Assembly: GCA_036897095.1 (NCBI GenBank)
Contig: JAYMSP010000281.1
Coordinates: 1-60,817 of the forward strand
Length of the DNA: 60,817 nucleotides
Source of the DNA: Plantago elongata
Lineage: Eukaryota; Streptophyta; Magnoliopsida; Lamiales; Plantaginaceae
Direction: 5' to 3'
Part shown: positions 35,778 through 49,047 of the stretch, piece after piece
Position numbering within the stretch: position 1 is the stretch's first letter
Layout: every line of letters starts with the position of its first letter
Made by a program: the position numbers and the translations under genes
The notes under the pieces: generated by a model
Database searches by the model: none
What the model was told of the DNA's origin: nothing
Seen by the model: the letters and a program-made list of their open reading frames with translations, nothing else

Positions 35778-38700
35778 ATGTTGCAGAGAGCTGCAAGTAA
35801 CGCTTATTCTTGGTGGTGGGCTAGCCACATTCGTACCAAGCAATCCAAATGGCTCGAACAGAGCCTTCAGGGTAACCAACTCTTCTCATGCAATGCAAAC
35901 TTCCATAATGTTTGTCAAATTTCAGGATTTTCTGGTTAAACAGGGTATTGTATATTTGTATTCTACTCCCACTGTCCTACGCTAGTTGTCCGGTTTTGAT
36001 TATATAATAATTTATAGTTGAAGTTCAATTTTGTTGAGTTTGAAAAAGTTAAAACCGGACATCTGTCGTTTGGTAGAGGGAGTATCATATTTGTATTAGC
36101 CTTACCTTTGCATAAGTTGCCTTGGACATTTAAGAATACATTGCTAGTTTTCTACATTTGTGTTTTTCTGGTTTCTCAATTGCCATGCCAATTATGCTGA
36201 TCATCTACATCTGCTATTAATGAACCCACTATTTGGCCGGAAGGCTGAAAGCTAAGTAGCTAGCTAGGCTTTTATTTTATCACCAAAAGGAAATAGAACT
36301 AAAACTAGATTTATGTACTATACCAATGTAGATATGGAAGACAAGGTACGAGGCATGATTAAGCTGATCGAGGAGGATGGGGACTCCTTTGCCAAGAGGG
36401 CCGAGATGTATTACAAGAGGAGGCCGGAACTCATAAGTACCGTAGAACAAGCGTTCAAGTCTTTCCGAGCTTTGGCTGACCGCTATGATCACTTATCCAA
36501 AGAATTGCAGAATGCCAACATTACAATCGCTAGTATATGTCCAGAACAGGTTCCGTTTATTGAAGATGATGATGATGACGATGAGACCCCTAGGCCTAAA
36601 TTTCCTAAAAATGTACCCCCTGCGAATGCAGGGAACATTCCGAAAGTTCCCAAGGCTCCGACTAAGGATTTAAAGAAACTTCTTACCACGGCTTCAAAAC
36701 AAGTGAAAGCCAAGAAAGCAGAGGAGAATCATAACAAAGTTGTCCAGAAATCCGGTTTGACCAAGGATGCAGCAGTTAAAGAGATTGACAAGCTTCAGAA
36801 GGATATTCTTGCTATGCAAACGGCTAAAGAGTATGTCAAGAGCTCGTATGAGAGTGGGGTTGCGAAGTACTGGCAAATTGAGAACCAGATCACAGAGATG
36901 CAACAGAAGGTATGCACATTGCGAGATGAGTTTAATGTGGACTCTGTCATTGAGGACGATGTGGCTCGGAAACTAATGGCAGAAGCAGCTCTTAAGGCAT
37001 GCCAAGAGACCTTAGCTCAGTTGCAGGTATGTGTTAAAATCTTGTCTGTCAAATACATTCTTAGGTTGATTTACTACTATGAAACAGTCATAGTCATTCA
37101 TTAGAATGGTTTCAGATTATTATGAACTCAGAAGGTTCTCAGTTTTTCTCTCGTTTGCACGTCATATATTATGGAAACGACACTATCTAACTTGTTCCCA
37201 TTGTTGCAGGCAAAACAACAAAGTTCAACTATAGAATCAAAAGAAGAATATAAGAAGATCGAAGCTGCATGCCAGCGTCTCAAGTCTCTCAAGAGTAAAT
37301 TTTTACCCGACCAATTGGATGAAGAAAACACAATTCGACCTGACGAAACTGCCAATGTAAATGAATCAGAAAGCTTAGGGAGTCAGTCTATATCAGAAGT
37401 AAAATGTGATCCGGGCTTCAGTGGACCTCTTACAGTGACAGAGCTGGCAGAGAAAATTGATGAGATGGTTACGACGGTGATAGGTTTAGAAAGTGCCATG
37501 TCGACTCAGACTGTTCTCATCAACACATTAACAACAGAATCGGATGAACTCCATACACAGATACAGAATCTGGAAAATGAAAAGGAGTCTTTGATCGGGG
37601 ACAGTCAAACATTGAGCGCCAGGATTAAAGAAATGGAGGAAAAGCTTGCCAAGATCCAAGAATTAAACAAGAATGCGGAAAGCCAAAATATTAGTCTTCA
37701 AGCGGACTTCGCTGGAGCAAGTTCCAGTCTCAACCACCTTACTGAAAAACTTGGTAGCGTAAAGCCAGATGAAGAACCAGAAGATAGCTATTCGGATGGC
37801 ACTACGTCCTCCTCCGAAGGCAAGTTCCAGGATGATTTTCTCGAATCCCCAAACTATTTGCCTCCAGGTGCAGACAGCGATTCTAGTTCTCTGAATACAA
37901 AAGAAAAAGAGGATGCAAGAGAAGTGGTTGTGAATGTTTTCAAAGAAGTGGCCGTGACTGTAGAAAGCTCTGAACTATCTGTACCTGAGGAAAACGGAGA
38001 ACCTGAAAAAGCAGTAAAAAAGGTGGTCAAGTTTTTGGATGATTTGAAGGATCCGGTTACTCCTGATGTACAAGGAGACAAGGGTAAGGAAGAAGAGTTA
38101 AACTGGCAGCAGATGCTATTGACTGGTGAGGACGATCGGGAGAAGATTCTGCTCAAAGAATATACAGAAATTCTAAGGAATTTTAAGGATGTCAAGAAGA
38201 AACTCAGCGACATGGAGAAGAAAGATAGGGATAGCCAATTTGACATAACGTTACAGTTGAGTGAGCAAAAGAAGGCCATTCTGAAGAAGGACGAAATGAT
38301 ACAACGCCTTCGCGAGAAGCTGAACTCAAAACGAGACAAGGGAGATGATGGAGTCGTTGACGATGATTTGGAAATGAATGAAACTTTTGATATGCCAACT
38401 GCAGATAAAGAAGATGAAATAAATTCATATTTGGTGAATAACAACACTACTGCATTGGTGTCTATTGTTGAAGAGAAGCTTCGGATGGAAATTGATGCGA
38501 TACTGGATGAAAACTTAGACTTCTGGTTAAGATTTAGCACTTCATTCCATAAAATCCAGAAATTCAGGACCCAAGTACAGGATCTACAGCATGAAATAAC
38601 CAAACTCAAAGCGAAAAAGAAACAGGAAGGTAGTGTCACTGGTGGAATAAAGTCAGAGGCGCGGCCCATTTTCAAGCACTTACGTGAGATACAAACAGAA

Positions 38701-39159
38701 CTGACCGTGTGGTTGGAGCGAAGTGTGTCCTTAAAAGACGAGCTTAAGGGCCGGTTTGCATCGCTGTGCAGTATTCAAGAGGAAATCACAAAAGCCTTAA
38801 AGGAAGGCGTTGAGGAGGACGAAATCCAATTTAGTAGTCATCAAGCAGCCAAGTTCCAAGGAGAAATCTTGAACATGAAACAGGAGAATAATAAGGTTAG
38901 AGAAGAACTGAATGCAGGTTTAGACCATGTAAGCATACTTCAGCTGGAAATAGAGAAGACACTGAGAAAGTTGAATGATGAGTTCGGTATTTCCAGTGAT
39001 CAGTCAGATTCCAAGAGCCAGTCGAAAGTACCTTTAAGATCATTTATCTTTGGAACAAAACCGAAGAACAAGAAGAACTCTATATTTTCTTGTATGCATC
39101 CCAACAAAAGGTTCCAAGTTATGAGATCTGGAGTACCTGTGTCAACTAATAACTATTGA
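35778..39159 (+). CDS. NETWORKED 2-type actin-binding protein (NAB/KIP1 domain)
   Basis: Three exons (35778-35871, 36332-37026, 37210-39159) join in frame to 912 aa, as usual for NET2. Exon 1 gives MLQRAASNAYSWWWASHIRT, the tryptophan-rich start of the NAB (NET actin-binding) domain. The domain continues to about residue 90 (KVRGMIKLIEEDGDSFAKRAEMYY, then RALADRYD). Residues about 110-116 are a run of aspartates. Long coiled coils occupy much of 150-870. The C-terminus is basic (FGTKPKNKKN). NET proteins link actin filaments to membranes, and NET2 members act at the plasma membrane of pollen tubes. Pollen expression is inferred from family, not seen here. The NAB domain split after LEQSLQ is characteristic of the family. 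Confidence 0.92.
35966..36082. mobile_element. Short Stowaway-like MITE in intron 1 of NET2
   Basis: 117 bp between TA dinucleotides (35964-35965, 36083-36084). It begins CTCCCACTGTCCTACG and ends TTGGTAGAGGGAG. An inner pair GTCCGGTTTT / AAAACCGGAC is also inverted, so most of the element can fold on itself. No coding content. Confidence 0.8.
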
Positions 39160-39510
39160 AAGACACTCTTATAGTCGTTAGAGTAGAAATTTGTTCCTTC
39201 CCTTTTCTTGTTCTCAAAGCAGAATTTGCTTGATTGTATATACTCTTGGATGCTTGTAATTTGTTGAAGCAGGAGACTGTTTGTTCTCCCAAGTTACAGT
39301 TGTTCAATTGTGGTCATAGTTCATCAAGTTATGTATCAGATCCATAATATTAGTGATTGGAGTTGAACCTATAAAACAATTAATCCCACAAAACTACTAA
39401 AGAGGCAATAAGGTACTAGTTAGTAGTTTACTTTCTAATATGTTTCTGTTTAAAAAGAATATAAATTTTGTTATACATTAAGCACATTGAAGTAGTATCA
39501 TCTTCTTTGT
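39160..39510. other. Intergenic between convergent NET2 and U-box genes
   Basis: About 350 bases holding the 3' ends of two tail-to-tail genes; nothing else visible. Confidence 0.5.
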
Positions 39511-42416
39511 TCAGTTTGGCAGGACAGCTGATGATTTATTTTGCCAGTCCTGGATGAGGGAACGCAACGTGTGGTTCGGGGTGAGGAACTTGTGGCTCAG
39601 CCTTAAGTTAGTCATGGGTGATGTATCACGTCCTGTCCGCAGCCATGCACTAATGGCTTCCAATTCGTACGAAAATCCATCTGCTGCTACGTGAGGATCC
39701 AGCATGACATCCTGCACCAGCAACAGATAATTTAACTACCTACATATGAAGAATGTAAATGATATGGTAAGAACTTCTATGGTAATTAACCTGATAGATG
39801 GGACAGATGAAAGCACCAGGAGCACTGTTGAAGTCCTGCACAATTATCTCACAACAATTAACTGATGTAGTGTTGAGAATCAACTGGTCTGCTTTTTCCT
39901 TCAAATCATTGATATCCTTCATTGGCATGTCATTAACAGGCTCCTCCTCATTTTTGCATGACAAACAGCGCAGTGCGATGCTGCAAAGTTCCATGGCCAA
40001 ATCCAGAGGCCATTTGCCTGCTGATTGGTCTAATCGTCCCATAACTGTATCAGAATCCATGTCTAGATCCCAGTTCTTGCCTGTTAGAAGCTGCACCAAA
40101 AAGTTCCCGAATGTACAGATATCCAATCTGACATCATATGATTCATCATCAGATAACCAAGGAGAATTTAGGCCATTGAGTTTTGCCACATTGTTACGGT
40201 CAAGGAGAATTTTCAAAAGGCTCAAGTTTCCGTGAATTATCGGCTTCGGCTTGGCCTTATGAAGGAAGCCTAAAGCTGAGCAGATTTCAGCTGCTATGCG
40301 CATCCTATTGTGCCAGCTTAAAGATTGCCTTGTCCTCGTACTGCTTCCTTCTGTTGATAATAACACATCTTGTAGGCTGCCATTGTGCATGAATTCGTAT
40401 ACGATGCAGTTGATCTCGGAGCAGAATCCAATCACTGGAAGCAGATTAGGGTGTCGTGCTTGGCTAACAAATTTCACCTTAACATCAAAGGCTTCATGGC
40501 ACTGTGCATTGAACGGATCATGCATTTTAATTGCTACCGTCATGTGACTGATTTGACCTCTGTATACATTAGTCCAGTTACTACCAGATTTCAACCTGTG
40601 TCTTGGAGAGAAGTCGTCGGTGGCTGCTCGAACTTGTGCAGCACTGAACTCCCTAAACCCAAAACCCAACTCAGTCAACTTCGATTCAGCTTCTATGGCA
40701 TCCTTCTCATGGCAGAACTCAGTTCGACGTTGTAGAACATCTCTTTGATTCCGAAGCTTCTCAATATCTTGGACCATATCAGCCTGTGTTTTCACTGCAT
40801 TCTCTAACTGGATCTCGGCTTGTGATTTGGCACAAGTGGACAGTTGGAGTTTGTCTGAGATTTCTTTCTGGAGTTGTGTAATTGAATTCAGCTTGCTTCT
40901 GCTTTTGTTTACTTCAATCTCAAGTTCATGTAGCTCATGTCTTCTTTGGCCTAATTGCTGCTTTAGATCCACATGTTTCATCACCTCTTCGTTTATGCAA
41001 GCTTCAAGTTCCTCAGCCTTGACAAGAGGATACCAGAAATCAATTTCTAAATATAGAACTGGAGTGCAAGTACTACAGGAACTCAGTAAGATCATTATTG
41101 TTACCCGATTGTTGCATATGTTAATGATCCATTGAGCCTTTTCACTTCTTTCTCCAGCAGCATTGGCTTCGTTTCGGTTCAACTGGACTGCATCTTGAGC
41201 ATCCTGTATTCTTCGTTTCAGAATCCGTATTCTTTCATGTGCATCCTACGCATCATGTTTTTCACAAATAAGAAGTTACGAGTTGTTTTGTAGAAGGCAG
41301 AAAGGAAAGGGAAACAAGAAACATAAACTACTCTTACTTTGTTTTCTGGCATGTTTAGTTCAGAACAATTGTTCACACTAATTTGACCTTCCTCTTGAGC
41401 ATGCAAAGACAACATTTGGTTCACATATTGTTGGATCTCTGCACTATATCTTTCCCATTGATTATTAAGGCTATTGATTCTAGATGAAGAAGGAGAATCA
41501 GGAGAACTACACCCTGCATCCTCTACAAACATCCTTCCTAGCCAATTCCTTATACTACGATTTCTCTCTTTAAACCGAGCTACCATGAATCCTTTATCAT
41601 CTTCTATGATCCCTTCATCCTTATCCTCCCTCAAGAAAACAAGTCTTCCTCCAGATATCACAAACAACTGGCAGAAATCTGGCTTCTGACGAACAACATA
41701 ATATGATCCACTAATCGCAGGTCTTGATTTCCTGCGTACAAGGCTTAATTAAATATAATGTACTGCATGTTATGAGGAATTCCAAACCAAAATGTTCATA
41801 TAATAAGATACCCTGATGAGGTCTTCATGAAAGCTAAGGACATGACTAATCTTGTTATCTTCAGAGTTGATATCATCTCAACAATTCGGCTGTGCAAAGG
41901 TTGGTCGGTTTTCTCCATTTTCCTGTACTCTACTTTAACCTGTGAAGAAACATCAGGATTCACAACTCAATAAGTTCCATCTCTACTACATGCCCTATTG
42001 CACTAAGTGTGAAATTAATCGATTTATATTAATTCTCCAACAGTTGGCAAGTACCTTGCAGCAAAAGTTCATGTACAGGGAGAGGATCTTGTCTTTCTTA
42101 GCTTCCTCAAACTTCTCAAGAGCTTTTAGCTTCTCCTCACTCACCGAACTCACAGGAAGTTTTCCAACTGCATCCGGAAACATCAATCATTAATCGAATA
42201 AATACAATCATCGAACAGATCAAACTAGCTTCGATTCCTGGCATGCTTACGCGGGGTGTAGACGTAATCTCCGGACATGTTGTCCGGTGCGTAAAGTATG
42301 ACTATGCTGCTGATTTCATGGCAAGACCATCTTCTGAATGTCCACTGCAAGGTTGAGAAACCATCAAGAAGTTCGGGTCCAATTGCGACATAAACTTTTT
42401 CACGCTTAGTCTCCAT
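39511..42416 (-). CDS. U-box E3 ligase with USP-like, coiled-coil and kinase-like domains (PUB33 type)
   Basis: Seven exons (minus): 42251-42416, 42055-42167, 41812-41939, 41338-41731, 41105-41245, 39791-41017, 39511-39711. They join in frame to 789 aa. Residues 1-140 form the USP-like N-terminal domain of this plant U-box class (KVYVAIGPELLDGFSTLQW). Coiled coil spans about 270-430. A kinase fold starts at about 435 (FSAAQVRAATDDFSPRHRLK). The U-box is at about 712-780 (GAFICPIYQDVMLDPHVAADGFSYE), split by the last intron. It should recruit E2 enzymes. The kinase part keeps VAIK but has IIHGNLS where the catalytic loop should have HGD/HRD, KLNGLN in place of DFG, and no proper glycine loop (SGSNWTNVY). 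It is predicted to be a pseudokinase. Confidence 0.9.
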
Positions 42417-44300
42417 TTCTAGCTCTATCCACTACCACTGTATCTGATCTGCAAAATAAATTACTAGGAGATTTGCTTGAAAGATATGATGAGAAAAGAG
42501 ATTAACATAAGAAGATTGTCCACTAATTTGGAGCTTTGTTAATGATTCTGACGAATGGTGACTAATTAGCCATGGACATTTGTTCCTAGAACTTTAGCGA
42601 TGATGGCTAAGTAAAGTTTAATTCTTTGGTTTTGAGGTTTCGGATTTATCTTGGTGTCTAGTAGTTAACTAAACTGCTTTTGGCTTATTAGTTAATTACA
42701 CGGATTATACCTGGTGATTGATGAAGAACCAATCTCGAATATCCCTACCAAGCTTCTTTAATCTGCATTATGGATGTTTAATTTCCTCTTGTTATGTGTA
42801 CTTAAAATGTGATGGTATGTCATTTGTATTTTAGAGTTTTACTATTTTGAAATCTAGTTATATACTCTCTCCCTTCTTTAGACCATATCCAATGACACGT
42901 CGTTAGCGTATAGGCATGGACAACCCATTTCCATTTTTTAATTGTTGTTTATGTTTTCTCAAACGCAAATAACTTGATAAATAAAAATGTATAAAATAAA
43001 TAAAAATTGTTAACGGATTCGTCTCTTCGATATTTATAATTGTAGACTACTCTTGACTATTTTTAAATCATTCCATCTCAGAATCATGTTCACTCTTAAT
43101 TAAATTTAAAATTGTAAAACAAACTCTAAAGATATCATTTTAATAATTTCGACTTCTAAACACTATTATAATATGTTAAATATATTTTTTAAAAAATATT
43201 TTTTCTTACTTTTGAACCTAATAAATTATAAAACGATTTAAAATACACAATTTTATTCATTAATATCCAAGTACTCTTATAATATGAATAATATATAAAT
43301 AAAAATATAAAAAAAAATAAAAAATTTCATAACGTGTCGACGATGCATCATCATTGCATAAAAAGTGCGCGACGCTCCATCGAGAACCGTCACCATGATG
43401 GCCTTAATCCCGTCACTTACTCTCTTTGAACTTGTGTAGACCTTAGCCATAAACCACTGCCCGTTGATCTAGTTAAATTTACTTATAATATGTTGTAATG
43501 ATTTATTAATAAAAATATTAATTTTGTTTTTATTTTAAAATGAAAAATTTAGAAATAAAATTAATTTAATTAGTTAAAATTAAATTGATTGATATGACAA
43601 CTACATACTTTTGAGTTAGTTCTCTTTTAGAATAATAAAGATAAAGAAGATACAAAATTTTATAATAAAATAAAAAATATTAAATTATAATAATCATAAA
43701 GAATTTTAATTTGTAACAAAAAATAAAGTTCAATATTAATTGAGTAAAGTAATTCGTAGAGGTCAAAGCGTTTGTAGCCAAGTGGTGAGTTGAGACACCC
43801 GTAGTCAAGGGGTCACGAATTCGATTCTCCGATATGGGTGATTTTACTCTCTGTATAGAGAATGATGATTTAAGTCTAGCGAACTCGGAATAAGACAGAA
43901 CCTTTCCTTATTTAAATAACAATTAAGGTGAAGCAGGTCGAGAACGACGAATCTCTTTAATATATTAATGATCAATTTAAGCATGTCTAATTGTGTAATT
44001 GTAATACTCTATAAAAAAAAAAAGTAGTAATTTGTAGAAAAATGGTATATATTAATTCTATGGTCATAAAGTTACATGATGAGTACATTGACATTTTTAC
44101 ATATATAATCCTTAATATCATTCCCATACGTGACATATACCAGGACTCTCTCCTTTAATGTTGGTACCAAAATTGAAAATCATAATTCCCAAAATATCAC
44201 GCATGGTCATATATAAATCAGTAAATTTATCTAATACAATCTGAGTGTATTTATGTAAATACCATATGTGACACACATTGACTTGACTTCTTACCTTGAC
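42417..44300. other. Intergenic between divergent U-box and RGL genes
   Basis: AT-rich with no gene. It contains a SINE-like tRNA-derived segment at about 43760-43960. Confidence 0.45.
43760..43960 (+). mobile_element. tRNA-derived SINE-like element
   Basis: A pol III A box (TAGCCAAGTGGT, 43775-43786) and a B box (GAATTCGATTCTCC, 43817-43830) lie about 30 bases apart as in tRNA genes. The sequence does not fold as a full tRNA, and it continues into an unrelated body. Ends are approximate and no target duplication was identified. Confidence 0.5.
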
Positions 44301-44303
44301 CAG

Positions 44304-44318
44304 TATATATTTATAAAT
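44304..44318 (+). promoter_or_regulatory. Probable TATA box of the rhamnogalacturonate lyase gene
   Basis: TATATATTTATAAAT lies about 95 bases upstream of the ATG at 44410. Confidence 0.45.
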
Positions 44319-44409
44319 TGAGATTGCCTTTAAAAAATTTCCTGGTAAAATTAAAACTACTGTTTACAAGTACAAATAGAGAGGAAGAAAAAAACAAGAG
44401 TTTACATGT

Positions 44410-47400
44410 ATGAATAAAATAAAATCAATGTCGCGTCAAGAATTTTGTCCTAGATGGATAGTATTGATGATCATTTGTTTGGTGCAACTATTCTCATCAC
44501 TTTTGTTCGTCCACTCAACTCGTCCAAGGTAAGAAATCCCAGACACAGTGTTCATTCTTTCATATACGTTCATTTTGAACTCGCAACCGCTATCATTCGT
44601 GTGGACGTAGACTGGCTCACCGTGTTGGTGATTTATCACTTTCACTCTTCTGTCTCATTAGCTTTAAGGTTTTGTTCTCAAGTTAGAAGAGCAGAGTTGG
44701 CGCAACAGAAATTTTTCAAGAGAAAGTTTACGTTAATTTATTCATCATTTCACTAAGAAATTGTATGGTACAAAATATTTACACCGGATCCTGATTTGAT
44801 TAACACAAAATCTTTAGGTGTATAATTCTTTTAAACAAAATATCAACCTTCTTTATTCTTTCTTTCTTTCTTTTTTTAGTAAAACAATCTAAATTCTGTT
44901 TTTCCAGTTTTATTTATTTCGAATTTCCACACTACAGTCCCAAAAGTAATTAAGATTTTAATAGCTTTAATTAGATAACATTCTGTTTTTTTTTTTTCGG
45001 GTAATAAAAATTAGAAAGTCATTTTTGTACCTTTGAAAATTAACGTTCTGTAACACTCTGAGCTTGTGATGATTGAACATTTGAAACTAAAATTTATAAA
45101 AGTCTTTGATTGAGTCACTATAAACTTTCTAATACGTTAAAGTTATATGAAGCCATAAATGAATTGTTACAAAAATCTTGACGTTTTCTACCAATATCAA
45201 TATGAATACGTCTGCAAATTTATGTATAGAGTAAATTGGACTATGAATTTCAATGGCTGTGCTGTTCGACTTGCAGAGATAATCAGTTTGATGATTTTCC
45301 ACTTTCTGGAGTTCAATTGTTTCAGCATGAGAATGCTGATCATGTAAGTGCATTTCGTATATTATTCGAATTTACACACGACATTTAAAGCTGACGATCA
45401 TCTCTTTTTTTTTTCGGAAACAACTTCTGTTAATCCGCAGATTGTGATGTCAAATGGGATTGTTAGCGTCACTTTGTCAACTCCAGACGGTGATATAACC
45501 GATGTATCTTACAGAGGCAGTGAAAATTTACTGGAAACGCAGAATCCGAAAGAAGGCAGAGGGTATATATCGTCACGTTGTTCTTTTCTTGAATTGTTAG
45601 ACTTGGACACGCAGTGTGTTCAAATGTGATTAAGTGACTGTCTTCATATCTTTTCGGAACAACATCAGTTGGTGAGCAAAGCATTAATAGACTCTGCCAA
45701 GATGACAGGTACTGGACTGTTGTCTGGAACAGTTTTAACGAAGGATTGGAGACCTATGATACATTTGAGAGCGATGCATACTGGGATGTCGATTTGGAGG
45801 AGTCTGATGAACGAGGGCGACATAAGGGTAAATTTGAGAGGTACACTGTAATACCAGTAATAATTTACTTTGGTTATTTGTAATGCATCTGATTCATTTT
45901 GGGATTCACATTTATCAAGTGGTTCTTCAATCGTATGGTCATATTGTGCAGGTTGTCAGGAACAAGCTATAAGGTCATAGTAAAAAATAAAAATTACACA
46001 GAGATCGCGTTTACCAGTACATGGGCTGTTGGTAGTCAAAGAGTTCCTTTAAACATTGATAAAAGGTGAGGAACAGAGATTTTTCATTAGACTGTATATT
46101 TTGTACCATATTGCATATGTATACAGGTGCTGAAGGAATAGTTTGTTCAAAATGCAGATACTTAATGCTGCGTGATTCGCCTGGTTTTTATTCATACACT
46201 GTGCTTGAGCGTTTAAAAGGGTGGCCTGCATTTGGAATTGGGATAGTAAGACTTGCCTTCAAGCTTCAGGAAAACAAGTAATGTGCCTCCTCCTCTTTTC
46301 AAATTCTTTTCCGGTGCACTTAATCAGCTAGTTTATCGTGATGAGACTTCAAATACGATATCAGCTAGATTTCTTAACAGAGACAGAGTCATAATGTACA
46401 AGTGTAAATTCAATTTTTATGCATATGTAGGTTCCACTACATGGCTATGTCAGACGAGAGGCAAAGGACCATGCCAACGCCTCAGGACCGTGCACACGGA
46501 CAAGTTCTTGATTACAAAGAAGCTGTTCAACTCACCAATCCATCTGATCCCCAACTCAAAGGGGAGGTAATTTTTCTTCTTAGATATTTCGTATGATACT
46601 ACTGGATCCGAGATGACTGTGAAGGCTCAGAGAACAATTATTTTCTTTGATCTGCCTCATACTAGTTGAAACCTTATCAAGTGAGCTAGACCTGATCTTT
46701 ACTGGTTGAATTGTTTAGGTGGATGACAAATACTTGTACACATGTGACAACAAAGACAGTAGGGTTCATGGTTGGGTAAGCAATGATAAAACGCCAGTAG
46801 GTTTCTGGATGGTAACGCCCAGCAATGAGTTTCGTTCAGGAGGACCACTTAAACAAGATCTTACTTCTCATACTGGTCCTACTACACTTTCTGTAAGTAT
46901 TTTCAACCTATACAGTTCATATGATTGAAGTACAAGAATGGTTTCTTGATGGTACTTGTATTAGCTAGAAAAGCTTGAAATGGAACTTCACTAATTGTTC
47001 GTGTGCATTGGAAAGGTATTTCATAGCTCCCATTACGCTGGTGATGATCTATCGCTCAGATTTGACAGTGGAGAGGACTGGAAGAAGGTTTTTGGTCCTA
47101 TTTTTGTTTATGTCAACTCTGATGCTTCCGCCAGGGCTAAACCTTCAATACTTTGGGACGACGCCAAGCAAAGGGTAAATCTATCTATTGACTTTTACTG
47201 ATAAAAATAGCTGTTTCATTCGACTAATGGTTTAGCCTTTCTGTTATTAAGAGCTGATTTTTGTAATTCTAGCATAATCCTATAAACAAATTTGTTCGAA
47301 TCTTATTAATCAGGCAGAGAAGGAGGTGGCAAGTTGGCCATACAATTTCCCACTTTCAACAGATTTTCTTAAATCCAACCAAAGGGGTGCTGTAAGCGGT

Positions 47401-48945
47401 CAATTACTCATTCACGAGCCGTAAGTTTTTTCTTTCAATTAACTTCATAGTTTTGATACTACTGATTTCCGAAAATGATGAACTTAAATGCTGCGATTGG
47501 ATTATCAGGTTGATCGATGCAGAAGCTAGGGCGGCAGCACCAGCACATATAGGATTGGCTAAACCAGGACCAGATGGAACATGGCAAACTGAGACTAAGG
47601 TTCAAAATTGAATTACTAGCTACTTTTGTTTTCTAAACATAACTGGTTGCTGCATTTACCGTCTGATGATATTCGAGCTATATTATCATTATCCCTAACG
47701 TTTATTTGACAATTTGGTGATTGATCAGAGTTACCAATTTTGGACGCAAACAGACAATCAAGGGAATTTCATCATACGAAATGTGTTGCCTGGAACTTAC
47801 AGCCTATTTGCATCGGTTCCTGGAAGAATTGGACATTACATACACCCAACTCCTATCACCATTGAACCAGGTAAAGTTTTTGGCACTCGTAGTACTAAAA
47901 CTATAAAATCCTAGCTCCGTGCAAAATTTAAAGTTGATAGAGTACATGTTTTGGACGTGCAGGATCTGCAGTTAAGGTAAATGATGTAGTCTTCAAGCCA
48001 CCAAGAACAGGTTCGACTCTATGGGAGATAGGAGTTCCTGATCGAACTGCTGCAGAGTTTTTCGTACCGGAACCAGACCCAATGTATAAGATGCATCAAT
48101 ACCAAACTCCGACTGATAAGTACTGCATCTAATTCTCTCTTTAACTCTATACACACCTGACCTGACAGGGTCCTCTTTTCGGTATTATAACTTCTGTTTT
48201 CTGTCTACATCTGTCCGTCTGCTTGTATAGGTTCAGGCAATATGGACTTTGGAAGCGTTACCAGGATTTGTACCCAAAACGTGATCTCGTATTCACCGTT
48301 GGCAAAAGTGATTATAAGACAGATTGGTTTTTTGCACATGTTACCAGGTATACATATATAAAAACCATGAAAATCTCCTTACACAGTAGCTATACACATT
48401 TCCTGGAAAAAGAAATTGTGTTCCTAAATGTTACTGCAATTTATTGATTTTCAGGAAAACAGCTAATAATACATATGAAGCTACTACATGGAAAATTGTT
48501 TTCGATTGTAAAAATGTGAGCAGCAACGGAAACTATACTCTGCAGCTGGCCCTGGCATCAGCTAATGGTGCTGACTTACAGGTAACATTAAATCATCAGC
48601 ATGTTTTACTCTAAACACTCAATTAGAATCGGCTAGCTTATCAGGTATCAGTTTCAATCACTTTATCACAGTTCGTTTTGGTGATAAAAACATTTCTATT
48701 TTGTTCAGGTTCGTCTGAATGGTCCAAAATCGCATCCACTTCTTAGAACCGGGCAAATAGGCAAGGACAACGCTGTTGCAAGACATGGCATAAGTGGGTT
48801 GTACCGCTTGTACAGCATTGCTGTGCCAGGCAAACATCTGAGAATCGGAAAGAACAGAATACATTTAACACAGTCACAAGCAAACGGACCGTTTCATGAA
48901 GTTATGTACGACTACATTCGTTTAGAAGGACCCTTTCAAGGGTAA
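44410..48945 (+). CDS. Secreted rhamnogalacturonate lyase (polysaccharide lyase family 4)
   Basis: Sixteen exons: 44410-44528, 45277-45343, 45441-45562, 45709-45840, 45952-46065, 46158-46277, 46431-46566, 46719-46892, 47016-47174, 47314-47420, 47509-47599, 47729-47870, 47963-48119, 48231-48347, 48455-48581, 48709-48945. They close in frame to 706 aa. The enzyme cleaves the rhamnogalacturonan I backbone of pectin by beta-elimination in the cell wall. Residues about 16-34 are a hydrophobic signal sequence after a basic N-terminus. The catalytic part runs from about 62 (IVMSNGIVSVTLSTPDG) through WNSFNEGLETYDTF, SPGFYSYTVLER and HYMAMSDERQR to about 380. An FnIII-like domain follows (about 400-495, GNFIIRNVLPGTYSLFASVPG), then a carbohydrate-binding-like domain (about 500-706, LWEIGVPDRTAAEF, LRIGKNRIHLTQ). 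It is complete. Confidence 0.92.
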
Positions 48946-49047
48946 AACACAGATGTGAAGACCCATTTATTGGAGAAGAGAGTTACTCACAATATATACA
49001 ATTATACACCATAGCCAAGGCTATCAGTTCAAATAATTTGTGTTACT

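Noticed and set aside
37854-38675. Serine/phenylalanine-rich minus-strand frame of 273 codons
   Set aside because: It is the antisense shadow of the lysine/glutamate-rich NET2 coiled coil.
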